A stretch of 64,000 bases of DNA from Acidobacteriota bacterium (lineage in GTDB: Bacteria; Acidobacteriota; Thermoanaerobaculia; Multivoradales; Multivoraceae): contig JAPPCR010000006.1 of NCBI GenBank assembly GCA_028875725.1, positions 999,786-1,063,785 of the forward strand. The letters run 5' to 3'. Both the position numbers and the translations under genes were made by a program. How positions within the stretch are numbered: position 1 is the first letter of the stretch; every line of letters starts with the position of its first letter. The notes beneath the pieces were generated by a model, which worked only from the letters and a program-made list of their open reading frames with translations, had not been told where the DNA came from and searched no databases. Shown piece by piece: positions 26,320 through 35,398 of this stretch.

Positions 26320-27071
26320 GTGCGGCCCGGGCGGTGCCACCGAGCCTCGCGGAGAGCCTTCCCCGCGACCTCAGCGTCGCGGCGCACGAGATCGGCCCCC
26401 TGGAAGAGCTGGTCGAGGAGGCTCGGCAGCTCGGCTTCAGCGTGCCTGCCGCCCTCGAGAGTGCCATCGACAAGCGTCAGCGGGAGTACCTCGCCGGCCG
26501 GATCAGCGCCGGATACGCACTGAGGCAGATGCTGGGGCCCGGTGCATTGGAGGGCGAGATCGTCGGCGACGATGACGATGTCCCCCGGTGGCCGGAGGGT
26601 GTGGTCGGCTCGATTTCCCACGGCGCTGGCTTCGGCTTCGCCGCGGTCGCGGCGGCTGACCGGTACCGGGGCCTCGGCGTCGACGTCGAACGCGTGGTCT
26701 CACCGCAGCAGGCCGGGCGGCTCGGGGCGCGGGTGCTGAACGAGCGCGAGATGAGTCTCCGTCAGGGAAGCGCCGGCGGCCTGACCGAGGCGGAGATGTT
26801 CACGCTCGTCTTTTCGGCCAAGGAGAGCGCGTACAAGGCCCTGTTTCCCCGCTACCGGCAGGTGCTCGGCTTCTCGGATGTCGAGCTGGAACGGCGGGAG
26901 GCGGGCGTCGGCACCGCTCGCTGCGGCGAGCTGAGGCTTGGGACGAGGGTCACGAGCGAGGGCGGGGCGGTCCGACGCCTCGTCGGCTGGTACGCCTTGA
27001 CGGGCGGCCAGGCTGACGAGGCCGCCGGCGTCGCGTCGCGAGTGTGGGCCGTCGTCGCGATTCCGTCCTGA
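26316..27071 (+). CDS. 4'-phosphopantetheinyl transferase (Sfp/EntD type)
   Basis: A 251-residue enzyme that moves the phosphopantetheine arm of CoA to a carrier-protein serine. The family motifs are clear: SISHGAGF at about residue 99, GVDVE at 121 (metal-binding acids) and FSAKESAYK at 166. Length fits the EntD subgroup. GTG 26316 overlaps the upstream stop (GTGA), which favours it over an in-frame codon at 26274. No carrier protein, polyketide or peptide synthetase is visible in this window, so its target must lie elsewhere. Confidence 0.88.
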   Translation: MSAARAVPPSLAESLPRDLSVAAHEIGPLEELVEEARQLGFSVPAALESAIDKRQREYLAGRISAGYALRQMLGPGALEGEIVGDDDDVPRWPEGVVGSISHGAGFGFAAVAAADRYRGLGVDVERVVSPQQAGRLGARVLNEREMSLRQGSAGGLTEAEMFTLVFSAKESAYKALFPRYRQVLGFSDVELERREAGVGTARCGELRLGTRVTSEGGAVRRLVGWYALTGGQADEAAGVASRVWAVVAIPS

Positions 27072-27115
27072 CCACCGGGGCCGGGCGTTCGCGGAGTTAC
27101 CTGCGCGAAGAGCCC

Positions 27116-27145
27116 TTGACAGGCGTCAAATGACCATCGTATCGT
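27116..27145 (+). promoter_or_regulatory. Promoter and operator of the Xre/RES toxin-antitoxin genes
   Basis: TTGACA (27116-27121) and TATCGT (27140-27145) are separated by 18 bases. The -35 box lies inside a palindrome, TTGAC-AGGC-GTCAA (27116-27129), and the next bases make GTCA-AA-TGAC. Such sites at a toxin-antitoxin promoter usually bind the antitoxin. The predicted start of transcription falls at or next to the ATG at 27152, so the mRNA may be leaderless. Confidence 0.6.
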
Positions 27146-27151
27146 CGTCGA

Positions 27152-27634
27152 ATGACGAGAGGCGATGCCGCTGCCGTACTTGCGGGCTACGCGAACCGGG
27201 CCGAGTTGCCGACCGAGGCTGCCCGTCTGGGGGATCTGCTCGGGATCGAGGATGCCGCCGTCCTGAGTGACCTTGAGCTCGCGCGCCGAGTCGGCGGCGG
27301 CCTGCATCCCGACGCGGCGACCGTGCTGATGGAGATTCTCGGCCGTGCGAACGTCGTCGGACCCGTGATCCCCGAGGCGACGCTGCGACGGGCTCGCAAC
27401 GCGGGCAAGCCGCTGTCGAGAGAGATGAGCGAGCGGCTCTACGAGCTCAGCCGCATCGTCGAGGCCCTCAGCCGCTCCTACAAGGGGGACCGGGAGGGAA
27501 TCATGGCCTACCTCACGGCACGCCATCCTCTCCTGGAAGGCCAGAGAGCGCTCGACGTCGCGTGCTCCAGCTCTGCCGGTGCGCGCCATGTGCTCGAGCT
27601 GATTCACCGCGCCCAGTTCGGCTTTCCCGTGTGA
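27152..27634 (+). CDS. Antitoxin, Xre/MbcA/ParS toxin-binding family
   Basis: A 160-residue antitoxin of the RES-Xre type II module. The middle has a helix-turn-helix-like segment (LSDLELARRVGGGLHP), and the C-terminal toxin-binding domain reads LSREMSERLYELSRIVEAL to the end. It is expected to bind its own promoter and the RES toxin. No ribosome site stands before ATG 27152, consistent with a leaderless message. The stop overlaps the toxin start by GTGA. Confidence 0.85.
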   Translation: MTRGDAAAVLAGYANRAELPTEAARLGDLLGIEDAAVLSDLELARRVGGGLHPDAATVLMEILGRANVVGPVIPEATLRRARNAGKPLSREMSERLYELSRIVEALSRSYKGDREGIMAYLTARHPLLEGQRALDVACSSSAGARHVLELIHRAQFGFPV

Positions 27635-28116
27635 CCGCGAGGCTGCTCGCGTCGCCGATGCGGGTGTATCGCATCGGCGACGTCGACGGGAAGTTCCCGG
27701 TGTGGAGTGCGGAGGGCGCCAGACGATACTCCGCCAGGTGGCACGAGCGCGGCGCCGAGGTAATCTACGCCTCCCGGAACTACTCGACGGCGATGCTGGA
27801 GACGCTCGTCAACTGGCCATCGCCCGTACCGTCGAACCAGCACTTCGTCGAGGCGGTCATTCCCGCCGGAACGAGTTACGAAGTCGTCACGGCCGACGTT
27901 CTGTCCGGCTGGGAACGGCCGGATCTTGCAGCGTCGCAGCGTTTCGGCGGGAACTGGTATCTGGAACGCCGGAGCGTGCTGCTCTTCGTGCCGTCGGTCG
28001 TCGCGCGCCCGGAGAGTAACGTCCTCATCAACACCCGCCATCCGGACTACGAGGGCCTGGGAATCGAGGTCGGTCTGGAGACGCCCGTGTGGTGGGATCA
28101 GCGGCTGTTCGCCTGA
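27631..28116 (+). CDS. RES-domain toxin
   Basis: A 161-residue toxin. RES toxins degrade or ADP-ribosylate using NAD+: family members either deplete NAD+ or modify phosphoribosyl pyrophosphate synthetase. The conserved positions are visible: RVYRI at about 11-15, the arginine of SARWHERG near 36, the glutamate of AMLETLV near 57, and the C-terminal LINTRHPDY. GTG 27631 overlaps the antitoxin stop; ATG 27658 (MRVYR) is a possible later start. Pairing and order with the Xre antitoxin are standard for the module. Confidence 0.85.
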   Translation: MTARLLASPMRVYRIGDVDGKFPVWSAEGARRYSARWHERGAEVIYASRNYSTAMLETLVNWPSPVPSNQHFVEAVIPAGTSYEVVTADVLSGWERPDLAASQRFGGNWYLERRSVLLFVPSVVARPESNVLINTRHPDYEGLGIEVGLETPVWWDQRLFA

Positions 28117-28199
28117 TCGCTGCGACTGAACGTGACGCGCACCGCTGCTACGATCCGCGCTTCCGCGAACGACGACTGGATTGAATGAGGAGTCCAACG

Positions 28200-30173
28200 A
28201 TGGCGCGTCACGCCCTTTTGGCCCTCGTTCTCGCCGGGACTTCCGTGGCTCTCGGTCAGCCCACGGACACCGACTGGTCCGTCGTTACCGGCAACAACGC
28301 GAGTCAGCGGTACGCGCCGCTTGGACAGATCGATCGGGACAACTTCGGAGAGCTCGAAATCGCCTGGCGATGGTCGTCGCCGGACAACGAGTTGATGACC
28401 GGGGATGGCGAAACGACCGGGCGGCGCATGGTGCCGCGGAATCACGAGGCGATCCCGATCAAGATCGGCGACCGGCTCTACGTGACGACGGGCTACGGGC
28501 AGATCGCGGCCATCGACATCGAGCGCGGGACGAGCCTCTGGACGTATGACCCACGGGCATACGTTCACGGCCGGCCGACCAACCTCGGCTTCACGCACCG
28601 GGGCGCCGCGTACTGGAAGGACCCGGACCTGCCGGGCGAGGGAGGCCGGCTGGTCTGGGCGGGCGGCGACTCCTTCCTGCGCGCGGTCGACACGCTGAGC
28701 GGCGAACCCATCGCCTCCTTCGGAGACGGCGGCAGTGTGGATCTCACCCTCGGCCTGCGCCGCGAGGTCTCACGCCGGGTCTACAGCGTCAGTTCGCCCG
28801 TCACGCTCTGCCGGGAGGTCGTGATCGTCGGTTCTTCCATCTCGGACGGTCCGCGCGCGCCGGAAGCGGCTCCGGGCGACGTCCGCGGATTCGACGTCCG
28901 CACCGGCGAGCAGCTCTGGACGTTCCACTCGATTCCGCAGCAGGGCGAACCCGGGCGCGATACCTGGGAGAACGGTTCGTGGAAGTACAGCGGCAACACG
29001 AACGTCTGGACGCTGATGAGCGCCGACCCGGAGCTCGGCCTCGCCTACCTGCCGTTCGGCACGCCGACCAACGACTGGTACGGCGGACACCGCCTGGGCG
29101 ACAACCTCTACGCCGAGTCCCTGGTCGCGGTCGACTGCGAGACCGGGGAGCGGCGCTGGCACTTCCAGACCGTTCACCACGGCCTGTGGGACTACGACCT
29201 GCCGACTCCGGCGATCATCGGCGACCTTGAGATCGAGGGCCGTGCCATCCGGGCGGCGATGCAGCTCTCCAAGCAGGGTTTTCTCTACGTCTTCGACGCC
29301 GGCACCGGCGAACCGGTGTGGCCGATCCTAGAGCGCGAAGTGCCGCAGACGGGTATCGTCGGCGAGCGGACGTCGCCGACCCAGCCCTTCCCGACCCGGC
29401 CGCCGGCCTTCGAACGCCAGGGCCTCGGTCCGGACGACCTGATCGACTTCACGCCGGAACTCCACAGCGAAGCGATGGCCATCCTTGGCCGCTACCAGTA
29501 CGGGCCGATCTTCACGCCGCCCACGGAGCGCGGCACGTTTCTGATGCCCGGCTACGGCGGTGGCGCGAGCTGGCCCGGCGGCGCCTTCGACCCGAAGACG
29601 GGCATGCTCTACGTGCCGTCCTTCACCTGGCCGGTGGTGAACACGCTTCGCAAGCCGGACGCGAGCCGCTCGTCCTTCGACTACGTGGGCCGCATCACCA
29701 GCGACGTCCGCGGCCCCCGCGGTCTGCCGCTGGTCCAGCCGCCCTACTCCCGGATCACCGCCTACGACATGAACCGCGGCGAGATCGCCTGGACCGTGCC
29801 TCTGGGCTACGGCCCGCGGCGCCATCCGGCACTTGCCGGGCTCGACCTGCCCGCCCTGGGCTCCGGCGCCCGCGGCCACGTCGTGGCGACAAGGACGCTG
29901 CTGTTCGTGACCTCCGGTCGGTCACTCGCATTTCGCGGAGTCGACCGGGAGGCGACGGCCGAGGGCGCGGGACGCGACGACTGGCGAATCGAGACGCCGG
30001 CTTTGCGCGCGTTCGACAAGGCGACCGGCGGGCTCGTCGGCGAAATCGAACTACCCGCACACACCGACGGCAGTCCCATCACGTTCCTGCATCGAGGCCG
30101 GCAGTACCTCGTGTTCGCGCTCGGCGGGCGCGGGGCTCCGTTTGAGCTGATCGCCTACCGGTTGCCCATCTAG
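28200..30173 (+). CDS. PQQ-dependent dehydrogenase, membrane-glucose-dehydrogenase-like periplasmic type
   Basis: A 657-residue secreted quinoprotein with a signal peptide (HALLALVLAGTSVALG). It has the repeated propeller motifs and the acid-rich active-site stretch HHGLWDYDLPTPAI, which matches the catalytic region of membrane glucose and related dehydrogenases. The N-terminal transmembrane segments of Gcd are absent, so it is a soluble version. It is clearly different from the alcohol enzyme at 13176-14903: no vicinal Cys pair, and a large inserted domain. ATG 28200 is chosen because GAGGAG is well spaced; ATG 28185 is upstream of it. Substrate (sugar or sugar alcohol) is not shown. Confidence 0.8.
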   Translation: MARHALLALVLAGTSVALGQPTDTDWSVVTGNNASQRYAPLGQIDRDNFGELEIAWRWSSPDNELMTGDGETTGRRMVPRNHEAIPIKIGDRLYVTTGYGQIAAIDIERGTSLWTYDPRAYVHGRPTNLGFTHRGAAYWKDPDLPGEGGRLVWAGGDSFLRAVDTLSGEPIASFGDGGSVDLTLGLRREVSRRVYSVSSPVTLCREVVIVGSSISDGPRAPEAAPGDVRGFDVRTGEQLWTFHSIPQQGEPGRDTWENGSWKYSGNTNVWTLMSADPELGLAYLPFGTPTNDWYGGHRLGDNLYAESLVAVDCETGERRWHFQTVHHGLWDYDLPTPAIIGDLEIEGRAIRAAMQLSKQGFLYVFDAGTGEPVWPILEREVPQTGIVGERTSPTQPFPTRPPAFERQGLGPDDLIDFTPELHSEAMAILGRYQYGPIFTPPTERGTFLMPGYGGGASWPGGAFDPKTGMLYVPSFTWPVVNTLRKPDASRSSFDYVGRITSDVRGPRGLPLVQPPYSRITAYDMNRGEIAWTVPLGYGPRRHPALAGLDLPALGSGARGHVVATRTLLFVTSGRSLAFRGVDREATAEGAGRDDWRIETPALRAFDKATGGLVGEIELPAHTDGSPITFLHRGRQYLVFALGGRGAPFELIAYRLPI

Positions 30174-30182
30174 GAGTATCCG

Positions 30183-32108
30183 ATGAAACCGAAGACTGGA
30201 TTCCTGACGCTCTGTACCGTCCCCCTCCTCGCCGCAATCCTCGCCTGCGCGCCGGCCGGCGGCGACCTTCCGGCCGGCGGCGAGCACGCCGGCTTCGGGG
30301 CCTACACGCGGGAAGCGACCTACGATGGCGCCAACCGGTACTCCGTCTACGTGCCGATGCCCGACGGCGTGCGCGTCTCGGTCGACTACTTCATCCCGAC
30401 AAGCGAAGGCGTCGAGGCGTCGGAGCCGCTGCCGACCATCCTCCACTACACGCGCTACACGCGGGCATTCCAGGTCGAGGACGAGGACGGAAACACGAGG
30501 ATCCTCGCCCAGGCCGAGCAGGATCCGGTGCTGCAACACATGCTCCACCGGGGCTACACGGTCGCGGTCGCCGACGCCCGCGGCACCGGCGCTTCCTTCG
30601 GCGTCCACAACGGCGCCTTCTCGATCGAGGAAACCGCCGACTCGTACCACATCATCGAGTGGATAGCGGCACAGCCGTGGAGTGACGGCAACGTCGGCAT
30701 GCAGGGCCGCTCGTACCCCGGCATGACCCAATACCAGGCCGCCACGCAGAGGCCGGCGGCGCTCAAGGCGATCTTCGCCGAGATGGCCGGTCCAACCCCC
30801 TACGACTTCGTCTTCCGGGGCGGCACGTACAAGAACGAGTTCATCGGCACCTGGGGCGCCGGCACGAAGTCGGCGGATCTCTCGACCCGGGCCGCGCCGG
30901 TGGACGCCGACCCGGAAGGCGCTCTCCGGGACGCCGCGGTGGCGGAGCACGCCGGCAACCTGTGGGCGCACGAGATGCTGGCGGAAGCCGGCGCCGGCCT
31001 CCGGGACTGGAAGCTCAACATCGAGGACGGCGACCACGTGTCCTGGGACACGACCGGTACGAGCGACGACTGGACCGCGATGGATCTGTCCGGCATCGCG
31101 ATCTACCACCTCGCCGGCTGGCTCGACATCTACGCCACCCAGCAGCCAATGGCCTTCGCCAACCTCTCGAACGCGTCGCAGAAGATGATGATCGGCCCCT
31201 GGATCCACGGCGGCGGCTACGGCGGCGACGTCCACAATGCCGAGTTCCTGCGCTGGTACGACCACTGGCTCAAGCGAATCGACAACGGCGTGATGGACGA
31301 AGCCCCGGTCCACTACTACGTCATGCAGGGCAGCCACACGCTCCCGGACGACCCGGAAGCAGCCCTGAGCCTCGACGAGGAGCGGGCCGAAGACCCCGTA
31401 ACCTGGACCGCGGCCGATTCCTGGCCCCCCGCGGGCCTCTCGAACCGACGCTTCGCTCTCGGCGGCGAAGGCGCCCTGGCGGACGATTCGGCGAACGAGG
31501 CCGGCCGGGACGAGTACACGGTCGACTACTCCTCCTCCGTCGGCTCGTTCTCCCGCTGGATGAACGGCCACGGCGCCAGCCGCCAGGACCGGCAAGGTAC
31601 GACCTTCTTCGACGAGCGCTCCACCGAGAACGCCAAGGCCCTCACTTACACCACCGGACCGATGGCCGAAGCAATGACCATCGTCGGCCACCCCGTCGTC
31701 CATCTGTCCGTCACTTCTACCCACGACGACGGCGACTTTTTCGTCTACCTGGAGGAGGTCGACGCGGACGGCCGCTCTCACTACGTCACCGAGGGCGCGC
31801 TGCGGGCTTCCTACCGAGCCGTCGGCGACGCGCCCTGGGACGACCTCGGTCTGCCCTTCCATCGCGGCCACGCCGAGGATCTCGAGCCGCTGCCGGACGA
31901 ACCCGTCGAACTCGCGATCGACCTGATGGCAACCGCGGTCACGATCGACGAAGGGCATCGCCTGCGACTGACCATCGCCGGCGCCGACGCCGCCAACCAC
32001 GCGCTCTACCCGGATCCGGAAGGCGTAGACGCGCCGACCGTAACGATCCACCGCGGCGGCGACGACGGCTCCTGGCTGGACGTGCCCGTGGCGCCGCCAG
32101 CTCCGTAG
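30183..32108 (+). CDS. CocE/NonD family hydrolase (lipoprotein)
   Basis: A 641-residue serine hydrolase of the X-Pro dipeptidyl-peptidase/CocE group. An N-terminal lipobox (VPLLAAILAC) suggests a lipid anchor. The alpha/beta hydrolase domain has HYTRYTRAF, the nucleophile serine in GRSYPGMTQYQAA and the likely catalytic histidine in GPWIHGGG. The C-terminal part is the jelly-roll domain of the family (PVVHLSVTSTHDDGDFFVYL, HRLRLTIAGADAAN). It lies nine bases after the PQQ dehydrogenase stop, so they probably share a transcript. Substrate could be an ester, amide or proline peptide. Confidence 0.85.
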   Translation: MKPKTGFLTLCTVPLLAAILACAPAGGDLPAGGEHAGFGAYTREATYDGANRYSVYVPMPDGVRVSVDYFIPTSEGVEASEPLPTILHYTRYTRAFQVEDEDGNTRILAQAEQDPVLQHMLHRGYTVAVADARGTGASFGVHNGAFSIEETADSYHIIEWIAAQPWSDGNVGMQGRSYPGMTQYQAATQRPAALKAIFAEMAGPTPYDFVFRGGTYKNEFIGTWGAGTKSADLSTRAAPVDADPEGALRDAAVAEHAGNLWAHEMLAEAGAGLRDWKLNIEDGDHVSWDTTGTSDDWTAMDLSGIAIYHLAGWLDIYATQQPMAFANLSNASQKMMIGPWIHGGGYGGDVHNAEFLRWYDHWLKRIDNGVMDEAPVHYYVMQGSHTLPDDPEAALSLDEERAEDPVTWTAADSWPPAGLSNRRFALGGEGALADDSANEAGRDEYTVDYSSSVGSFSRWMNGHGASRQDRQGTTFFDERSTENAKALTYTTGPMAEAMTIVGHPVVHLSVTSTHDDGDFFVYLEEVDADGRSHYVTEGALRASYRAVGDAPWDDLGLPFHRGHAEDLEPLPDEPVELAIDLMATAVTIDEGHRLRLTIAGADAANHALYPDPEGVDAPTVTIHRGGDDGSWLDVPVAPPAP

Positions 32109-32149
32109 TGAACTTGTGAAGAACTTGAACAACTGGGAGTAAGCAAGAG

Positions 32150-33184
32150 ATGAAGTACGTACCGTTAGGCAAGTCGGGGCTCTACGTCTCGCAGCTTGCG
32201 TTGGGGGCAATGACGTTTGACCGGCACGATGGTATGTTCGGCAAGATGCTCGGTGGCACGGGCCAGGAGCTCGCCACACGCATGGTTGATTGCGCGATCG
32301 ATGCCGGGGTGAACATCTTCGACACGGCGAACATCTACGGCATGGGTGAGTCTGAAGTCATGCTCGGCAAGGCACTCGGTACTCGTCGCGGCGACGTCAT
32401 CGTGGCGACCAAGTACAACAACCCAATGGGAACCGGCCCCAACTCGATGGGGGCGGGGCGGATATCGGCGATACGGGAGTGCGAGAACAGTTTGCGTCGC
32501 CTTGGTACCCACTGGATCGATCTCTATCAGGTACACAGTTTTGACTACACAACTCCACTTGAAGAAACGCTCCGGTCACTTGACGCGCTGGTGCAGCAAG
32601 GCAAGGTCCGCTACATCGGTTTGTCGAACTATGCCGGCTGGCAGATAGCGAAGGCCGACGGCATCTCCCAGCGGCTTGGTCTCGAACGGTTCTGCTCAGT
32701 GCAGGCGTACTATTCGCTTGTCGGCAGAGAGTTGGAAAGGGAGATCGTTCCAGCCGCCTTGGATTTGGGTCTCGGCATTCTCGTATGGAGCCCGCTGGCG
32801 AGCGGATTCCTGAGCGGCAAGTACTCTCGCGATACGGCCGCCGAAGGTCGGCGAGCCGCGGTCAGTCTGCCACCCGTCAATGAGGAACGGGGTTATGGCA
32901 TTGTGGAAGTGGTTAGGGAGATTGCCGAGGCGAAAGCTGCTTCCGTAGCGCAGGTCGCTCTAGCCTGGATGTTGCACAAGCAGGGCATTTCAAGCGCGAT
33001 AGTCGGAGCTCGCAATGAGAAGCAGCTAACCGAGAATCTCGGTGCAGCTGACGTGGAACTATCAACGGCTGACATGGAGAAACTCGACGACGTAAGCGCG
33101 CTTGCGCCTGAGTATCCAGGCTGGACCCCAGGGCTCAGTAAACGGGGTCAGGATATGGCTAGCAGGCTTGCGGATTTGGGTTAG
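32150..33184 (+). CDS. Aldo/keto reductase
   Basis: A 344-residue NADPH-dependent oxidoreductase. The TIM-barrel family marks are clear: FDTANIYGMGESE (catalytic Asp and Tyr), VIVATKYNNP (Lys), YQVHSFD (His) and a C-terminal GISSAIVGARNEKQLTEN nucleotide-binding segment. It most resembles the YajO/voltage-gated beta-subunit group. Its base composition is much lower in GC than its neighbours: two sampled 60-base rows gave 58 and 55 percent against 70 in the adjacent gene. The codon use has many A/T third positions. That suggests recent acquisition. It lies between two high-GC genes with no repeats at its edges. Confidence 0.88.
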   Translation: MKYVPLGKSGLYVSQLALGAMTFDRHDGMFGKMLGGTGQELATRMVDCAIDAGVNIFDTANIYGMGESEVMLGKALGTRRGDVIVATKYNNPMGTGPNSMGAGRISAIRECENSLRRLGTHWIDLYQVHSFDYTTPLEETLRSLDALVQQGKVRYIGLSNYAGWQIAKADGISQRLGLERFCSVQAYYSLVGRELEREIVPAALDLGLGILVWSPLASGFLSGKYSRDTAAEGRRAAVSLPPVNEERGYGIVEVVREIAEAKAASVAQVALAWMLHKQGISSAIVGARNEKQLTENLGAADVELSTADMEKLDDVSALAPEYPGWTPGLSKRGQDMASRLADLG

Positions 33185-33211
33185 CTGTCCGCTTGCCGGC
33201 GCCGCGCGTCG

Positions 33212-35314
33212 TCAGCCGCTGAGGCGGCCGCCGGCGGCCGCCGTCTCCCGCAGCAGCGGCGCGGCCTGCCACTGGTCGGCGTCGAAGCGGGCGGCGTAGT
33301 CGTCGAGGATGTCGACGATGCGGTCGAGGCCGAACTCGTCGGCCCAGAACATCGGGCCGCCGCGGTAGACCGGCCAGCCGTAGCCGTTGATCCAGATGAC
33401 GTCGATGTCGCTGGCGCGCAGCGCGATGCCCTCCTCGAGGATCTTCGCTCCCTCGTTGACGGAGGAGAGCAGGCAACGGTTCAGGATCTCCTCATCCCCG
33501 ATCTCGCGCTGCTCGATGCCCAGCCGGCCAGCCAGGTCGCGGGCGAGGTCCATGACCTTTGGATCGGGCGCGGCGGCCCGTGTCGCCTGGTCGTAGACGT
33601 AGTAGCCGCGGCCCGTCTTCTGGCCGCGGCGGTTGCGCTCGCAGAGCATCTCGCGCAAGGTGCTGGACGAGGACGTCTCCGCGTTCCAGCCGACGTCCAG
33701 GCCAGCGAGGTCGCTCATCCGGAACGGGCCCATCGGCATGCCGAAGTCGTAGAGCACCCGGTCGATGTCCCAGGGCAGCGCGCCTTCCAGCACCAGGCGG
33801 TCGGCCTGCAGGCGCCGCTGGAAGAGCATCCGGTTGCCGACGAAGCCGTGGCAGACACCGACCAGGGCCGGCACCTTGCCGATGGCGCGGGAGATCGACA
33901 TCGCCGTGGCGACCGCGTCGGGCGCCGACTTCTCGCTCCGCACGACCTCGACCAGCTTCATGATGTTCGCGGGACTGAAGAAGTGCATGCCCACGACGTC
34001 CTCGGGCCGGCCGGTGACGCCGCCGATCTCGTTGACATCCAGGTAGGAGGTGTTCGTGGCCAGCAGCGCGCCGGGCCTGGCAATCCCGTCGAGCTGGCCG
34101 AAGACACGCTTCTTCAGCTCCATGTCCTCGAACACCGCCTCGACCACGAGGTCGCACTCGGCGAGCGCGTCCTGGTCCGTGCCGCCATGGAAGAGCGCCA
34201 TCCGCTCCTCGACCTGATCCGCCGTGAAACGTCCTCGCGCAGCGCTGCGCTCATAGTTGCCCCGCACCGTGGCCAGACCACGGTCGAGCGCGTCCCGGTT
34301 CTGCTCGACGATCGAGACCGGAAAGCCGGCGTTGGCGAAGGCCATCGAGATGCCGCCGCCCATCGTGCCGGCGCCGAGCACGCCGACGCGACGAATGTCC
34401 CGGACCGGTGTGTCGGCGGGGATATCGGGGATCTTGCGCGCCGCACGCTCGGCGAAGAAGTAGTAGCGCTGGGCACGCGACTGCGGGTCGGCGTGGAGCG
34501 TCCGCGACAGCTCGGCCTCACGCTTGAGTCCCTCGTCGAACGGCAGCGCGGCCGCTGCCTCGACGCACTGAATGCAGACTTCGGGGGCGTTGAAGCCCCG
34601 GGTTCGGCGTGCGATCCGGCGACGGAACTCGTCGAAGATCGTCGGCTTCTCGTGCAGCACCTCGCGGTGGCTCTCGATGTCCCGGACCCGTGGGAGGCCG
34701 CGTCCCTCGGCCACGGCGCGCAGGGCGAAACGGATAGCACCGGCTTCGAGACCGCCTTCCTCTTCGCTGTCGACCACCGCGTCGATCAGCCCCAGGTCGA
34801 GCGCTTCCGCGGCGGTGATGTGCTCGCCGCTCGTGATCATCTCGAGCGCCCGCGGTACGCCGACGAGACGGGGCAGCCGCTGGGTGCCGCCGCCGCCCGG
34901 CAGGATGCCGAGCTTGACTTCGGGCAGGCCCAGGCGCGCGTTTCGGTCAGCGACCCGGAAGTGGCACGCCATCGCCATCTCGAGCCCGCCGCCCAGGGCG
35001 GTGCCATGGATCGCCGCGACGAACGGCTTGGGCGACTTCTCGATCATCCGCCGGACCTCGTTCGTGTCCGGGGGCAGGCGCGGCTTGCCGAACTCGCGGA
35101 TGTCGGCGCCGGCGATGAACGTACGGCCGCGGCAGATGAGAACCGCCGCCTGCATCTCCGAGTCTTCGGCCACCGCCGGAACGGCCGCGGCAAGGCCCTC
35201 CCGCACGTGCTGGCTGAGGGCGTTGACCGGCGGATTGTCGACCCAGATCGCGCCGGCGACTCCGCTTCCCGGCTCTTCCCGGCGTTCGACGGCTACGGAT
35301 TGGCTCAGTTGCAT
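33212..35314 (-). CDS. fadJ: Bifunctional enoyl-CoA hydratase/3-hydroxyacyl-CoA dehydrogenase
   Basis: A 700-residue multifunctional beta-oxidation enzyme. The N-terminal crotonase domain has FIAGADIREF, the oxyanion-hole GTALGGGLEMA and GILPGGGGTQRL. The C-terminal 3-hydroxyacyl-CoA dehydrogenase has the NAD motif GVLGAGTMGGGISMAF, the catalytic-histidine region GMHFFSPANIMKLVEVV and VCHGFVGNRM, then a duplicated C-terminal domain. ATG 35314 is preceded by AAGGAG; a longer in-frame start at 35512 lacks one and would overlap the divergent gene. No thiolase is adjacent. Assignment to FadJ rather than FadB is by this domain order and length only. Confidence 0.9.
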   Translation of the reverse strand: MQLSQSVAVERREEPGSGVAGAIWVDNPPVNALSQHVREGLAAAVPAVAEDSEMQAAVLICRGRTFIAGADIREFGKPRLPPDTNEVRRMIEKSPKPFVAAIHGTALGGGLEMAMACHFRVADRNARLGLPEVKLGILPGGGGTQRLPRLVGVPRALEMITSGEHITAAEALDLGLIDAVVDSEEEGGLEAGAIRFALRAVAEGRGLPRVRDIESHREVLHEKPTIFDEFRRRIARRTRGFNAPEVCIQCVEAAAALPFDEGLKREAELSRTLHADPQSRAQRYYFFAERAARKIPDIPADTPVRDIRRVGVLGAGTMGGGISMAFANAGFPVSIVEQNRDALDRGLATVRGNYERSAARGRFTADQVEERMALFHGGTDQDALAECDLVVEAVFEDMELKKRVFGQLDGIARPGALLATNTSYLDVNEIGGVTGRPEDVVGMHFFSPANIMKLVEVVRSEKSAPDAVATAMSISRAIGKVPALVGVCHGFVGNRMLFQRRLQADRLVLEGALPWDIDRVLYDFGMPMGPFRMSDLAGLDVGWNAETSSSSTLREMLCERNRRGQKTGRGYYVYDQATRAAAPDPKVMDLARDLAGRLGIEQREIGDEEILNRCLLSSVNEGAKILEEGIALRASDIDVIWINGYGWPVYRGGPMFWADEFGLDRIVDILDDYAARFDADQWQAAPLLRETAAAGGRLSG

Positions 35315-35398
35315 CGCTTCGTTCTCCTTGGGACGGGCGCGGGGAGGATACCCGCCCGCCCGTATACTCCTGGCTCCGCCGATCCAGGAGATAGAACG

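Noticed and set aside
30051..32279. 742-codon minus-strand frame over the CocE-type hydrolase and the reductase start
   Set aside because: Antisense to two clear genes; Val/Asp/Arg-rich composition typical of shadows.
32109..33211. Insertion sequence or integron around the low-GC reductase
   Set aside because: No inverted ends, no target duplication and no transposase or integrase nearby.
33848..35398. Long upstream extension of the secreted protein at 35399
   Set aside because: Antisense to the FadJ-like gene; a signal peptide and AGGAG start at 35399.
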